Positions 61,960 to 64,000 of a DNA stretch of 64,000 bases are shown in pieces. Numbering within the stretch: the first letter of the stretch is position 1; each line of letters opens with the position of its first letter. The notes under the pieces were generated by a model. It did no database searches, had not been told where the DNA came from, and worked only from the letters and a program-made list of their open reading frames with translations. The stretch spans positions 23,184,220 to 23,248,219 of the forward strand of contig CM067520.1 in the NCBI GenBank assembly GCA_034509495.1, in the 5' to 3' direction. The DNA is from Acestrorhynchus altus (lineage: Eukaryota > Chordata > Actinopteri > Characiformes > Acestrorhynchidae). The position numbers and the translations under genes are program-made.

Positions 61960-62535
61960 TAAATCAGACTGGTCAGACTGGTCAAGATGGTTATCCAGAT
62001 TATCTTTTGACCAGTAAAGGGTTTAAAATGTTTGATGGTTTATTTGTCTACCAACATGACCAACCTCACAAGGCTAGTCAACTCATGTTGATGACCACGG
62101 ACAGATTGACCATCACGATCATGCTGGTTGACCACCATGACCAAGGTGGTCAACCAGTACAACTATCATAACCACACTGTGTGACCAGCACGGCCATCAT
62201 GATCACACTGGTAAACTGGCATGACAAAGATGGCTGGCCAGAACAACCATCATTAACAAAGTGACGGATCACTACAACCATCATGACCAGGCTGGTTCAG
62301 CAGCATGACCATAATGATTATGGTGGTTGACCAGTACAACCATCATGACCATGCTGGTTGACCAGTACAACTATCTTGAACTATCTCTACCAAACTAATC
62401 ACCCAGTATGACCAGTTTAACAACCAGTTTGGTAAAGCTTAAACAGCATGTTTACCAACATAGGGTATGTTTTCACCTAGATTACCACCTTGACCATCAA
62501 AGACTAGCTTAGACCAGCAGGTTTTGAGCTGGGAT
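61960..62535. repeat. Degenerate 'gaccagtacaaccatcatga' minisatellite
   Basis: Variants of 'gaccatgctggttgacca' and 'gtacaaccatcatgacca' recur with a period near 30-34 bases. It ends with 'gaccagcaggttttgagctg', a common fish repeat end. It lies just downstream of the synaptotagmin stop codon. Confidence 0.75.
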
Positions 62536-62588
62536 ATGGGTTTGTTCTAATGAATAACTGGGAGAGAAGGTGTGTGTTCTGTGTGTTT

Positions 62589-63965
62589 TTAGCGAATAGG
62601 AGCTTTCAGAGCGGCGTCCACTTCCTCCTCTGGCTGAAGTGTGTGCCATTGGGCTACGGGGCGTCTGGGATTGGCCAGCATGTCTGACCACTGGCGTAGG
62701 CCCACTCCGCTGGCTCCATAGCCAATCCAGCACTTTCCAATAGCATCATTGCTGCCCAGCTTATCATAGTCGTAGACTGTGATCAACACCTGGATCTTCT
62801 GCAGGGATACGGAAAACAGACCACGTGTCAGATCAGGGGGTTAAAAGACACTTTACTCAGCATCTTGACCTCTTCAATGTGGGTCTGTGTTGTAGTGCAG
62901 CGGTCATGGAGTACCACTGCCCTGCTTGTTATAGAGAGTTTCTGCTGTAACACACACAGTTCGGCTCAGCAAGAGCTTCTCAGCTCATTATCTGGATCAG
63001 GTGTGTTGGAAATAAGGGAAGCTCTAAAACCTGCTGGAGCGATGGTACTCCAGGACCAGGAATATTGTCACAAGGAGGGTCTACTGTAATGATCCATCAG
63101 TAATATTTGTATATCCTATTATTGACTTGTGTTCATCATATTATTATTATTTTTTTATGATTAGGGTGACCAAACATCCTCCTTTCCCCAGACACTTTAT
63201 CTGTTAACAGGAAAAATACTGCTGGAATGAGGCCCTCCAGGACCAGAATTGTCCATCCCTGATCCGTATGCAGAGCTGGACTGGTCACTTAATTCAGCCC
63301 TGGGTTTTTTTTTATAGACATCAGGGGTTTGGGAGGTTCCAGGGGTGTTCCTTTTTCATCAGTTCACCCTGCCTCCTCATCCTCTCAGCAGCCCACACCC
63401 ATTACAGCCCACCGGGATATCTCCACAGTTCTCCCGATGACCAGTCCATCACTGTCCATACATATGAGTGTTATGGCCTTTAGACCTCATGGGATAGTCC
63501 CATCTCAGCTGCAGTCTAAGATTTGGAATGCTGCTCTCGTTTTTGAAAATCAAAATATGGTCAACCCAGGTTAGTCTATGAATGGTTTGCCTACAATTAC
63601 CTGTCCCATGATTGGTTGACCTGTGATTTGCCTAGTCAATAATTGCTTACCTGTCATTGGTTAGTCTATTTTTTGCACATCTATGATTGGTTAATCTCGG
63701 GTTGGTTAGCCACTGCTGATGGACTAAAACACTGCAGGCTTTACAATCTAATCTAAACACAAATCTGATCTCTGCAGTTCTTTGGCCCAGAAGGAACCCA
63801 GTTTAACACTCACGTTCTAACAGTGCTTTACCTGTATCTGAGCAAAGGGGATCTCAAAGCTGAAGCTTTCATTGAAGTATGGATTCAGTGTGTTCTGTTT
63901 AACTGTTGTCTTCTTCTTCTTCAGACGTTTTCCATTGTGCTGGAGAACGATCTTAACAAAAGGAT
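62589..63965 (-). CDS. syt5: Synaptotagmin, C-terminal two exons (partial, syt5-like)
   Basis: The visible coding exons on the minus strand are 63832-63965 and the terminal 62589-62798. The rest lies beyond the right edge. They cover the second half of the C2B domain: 'DPFVKIVLQHNGKRLKKKKT' with its polybasic stretch, 'NTLNPYFNESFSFEIP', 'VLITVYDYDKLGSNDAIGK' with the calcium-site Asp residues, and 'WSDMLANPRRPVAQWHTLQ' near the end. Synaptotagmins are vesicle membrane calcium sensors that bind SNAREs and acidic lipids to trigger exocytosis. The family is certain. The syt5 choice rests on the human TNNT1-SYT5 linkage and a 'GLRxWxDMLANPRRP' match; syt1, syt2 or syt8 remain possible. The intron obeys GT/AG. 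Confidence 0.8.
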
Positions 63966-64000
63966 CTGAGAGAAGGAAGAACAAGCACAAATTATCAGTG

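Larger units (their letters stand above)
55930..62588. other. Intergenic stretch between tnnt1 and the synaptotagmin gene
   Basis: No gene is supported. In human DNAAF3 and TNNI3 lie between TNNT1 and SYT5, but no exon of either was recognised here. The content is repeats, listed separately, and AT-rich unique sequence with short meaningless frames. Confidence 0.6.

Overview
The window looks like nuclear DNA from a ray-finned fish, probably an otophysan such as a catfish or characin relative. The genes are vertebrate and split by long introns. The spaces are packed with Tc1/mariner remnants, small non-autonomous DNA transposons, tRNA-derived SINEs, LINE fragments and dinucleotide repeats. The order-level guess rests on repeat style only. 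No bacterial-type operon, CRISPR array, rRNA or functional tRNA gene was seen.

Layout, left to right. (1) 1-1110: the 3' end of a LINE coding region, its tail, and a large GA microsatellite block. (2) 3253-20729, plus strand: a 14-exon gene for a secreted/type I membrane protein of 313 residues. It has a signal peptide, a cysteine-patterned domain, a Thr/Ser/Pro stalk, one membrane segment and a short tyrosine-containing tail. Cysteine pattern, layout and neighbourhood point to a teleost FLT3 ligand-like cytokine; this is the most interesting object here. (3) 26921-40148, plus strand: pih1d1, ten coding exons, 286 residues, with a CpG-rich promoter and a poly(A) signal. (4) about 42615-55762, plus strand: tnnt1, slow skeletal troponin T, with a TATA box, a likely non-coding first exon and 14 coding exons for 269 residues. 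(5) 62589-63965, minus strand: the last two exons of a synaptotagmin, best matched to syt5, running off the right edge.

The gene set recalls human chromosome 19q13.3-13.4, where FLT3LG lies close to PIH1D1 and TNNT1 lies close to SYT5. The two human pairs are megabases apart, while here all four genes fit in 64 kb. The genes do not form one pathway: a haematopoietic cytokine candidate, an R2TP co-chaperone subunit, a sarcomere protein and a vesicle calcium sensor. Between and inside them nearly everything recognisable is mobile-element debris. Exon positions were set by hand from reading frame, intron phase and GT/AG borders. Both complete gene models have a total coding length divisible by three with consistent phases, as does the cytokine candidate. 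Repeat boundaries are approximate.
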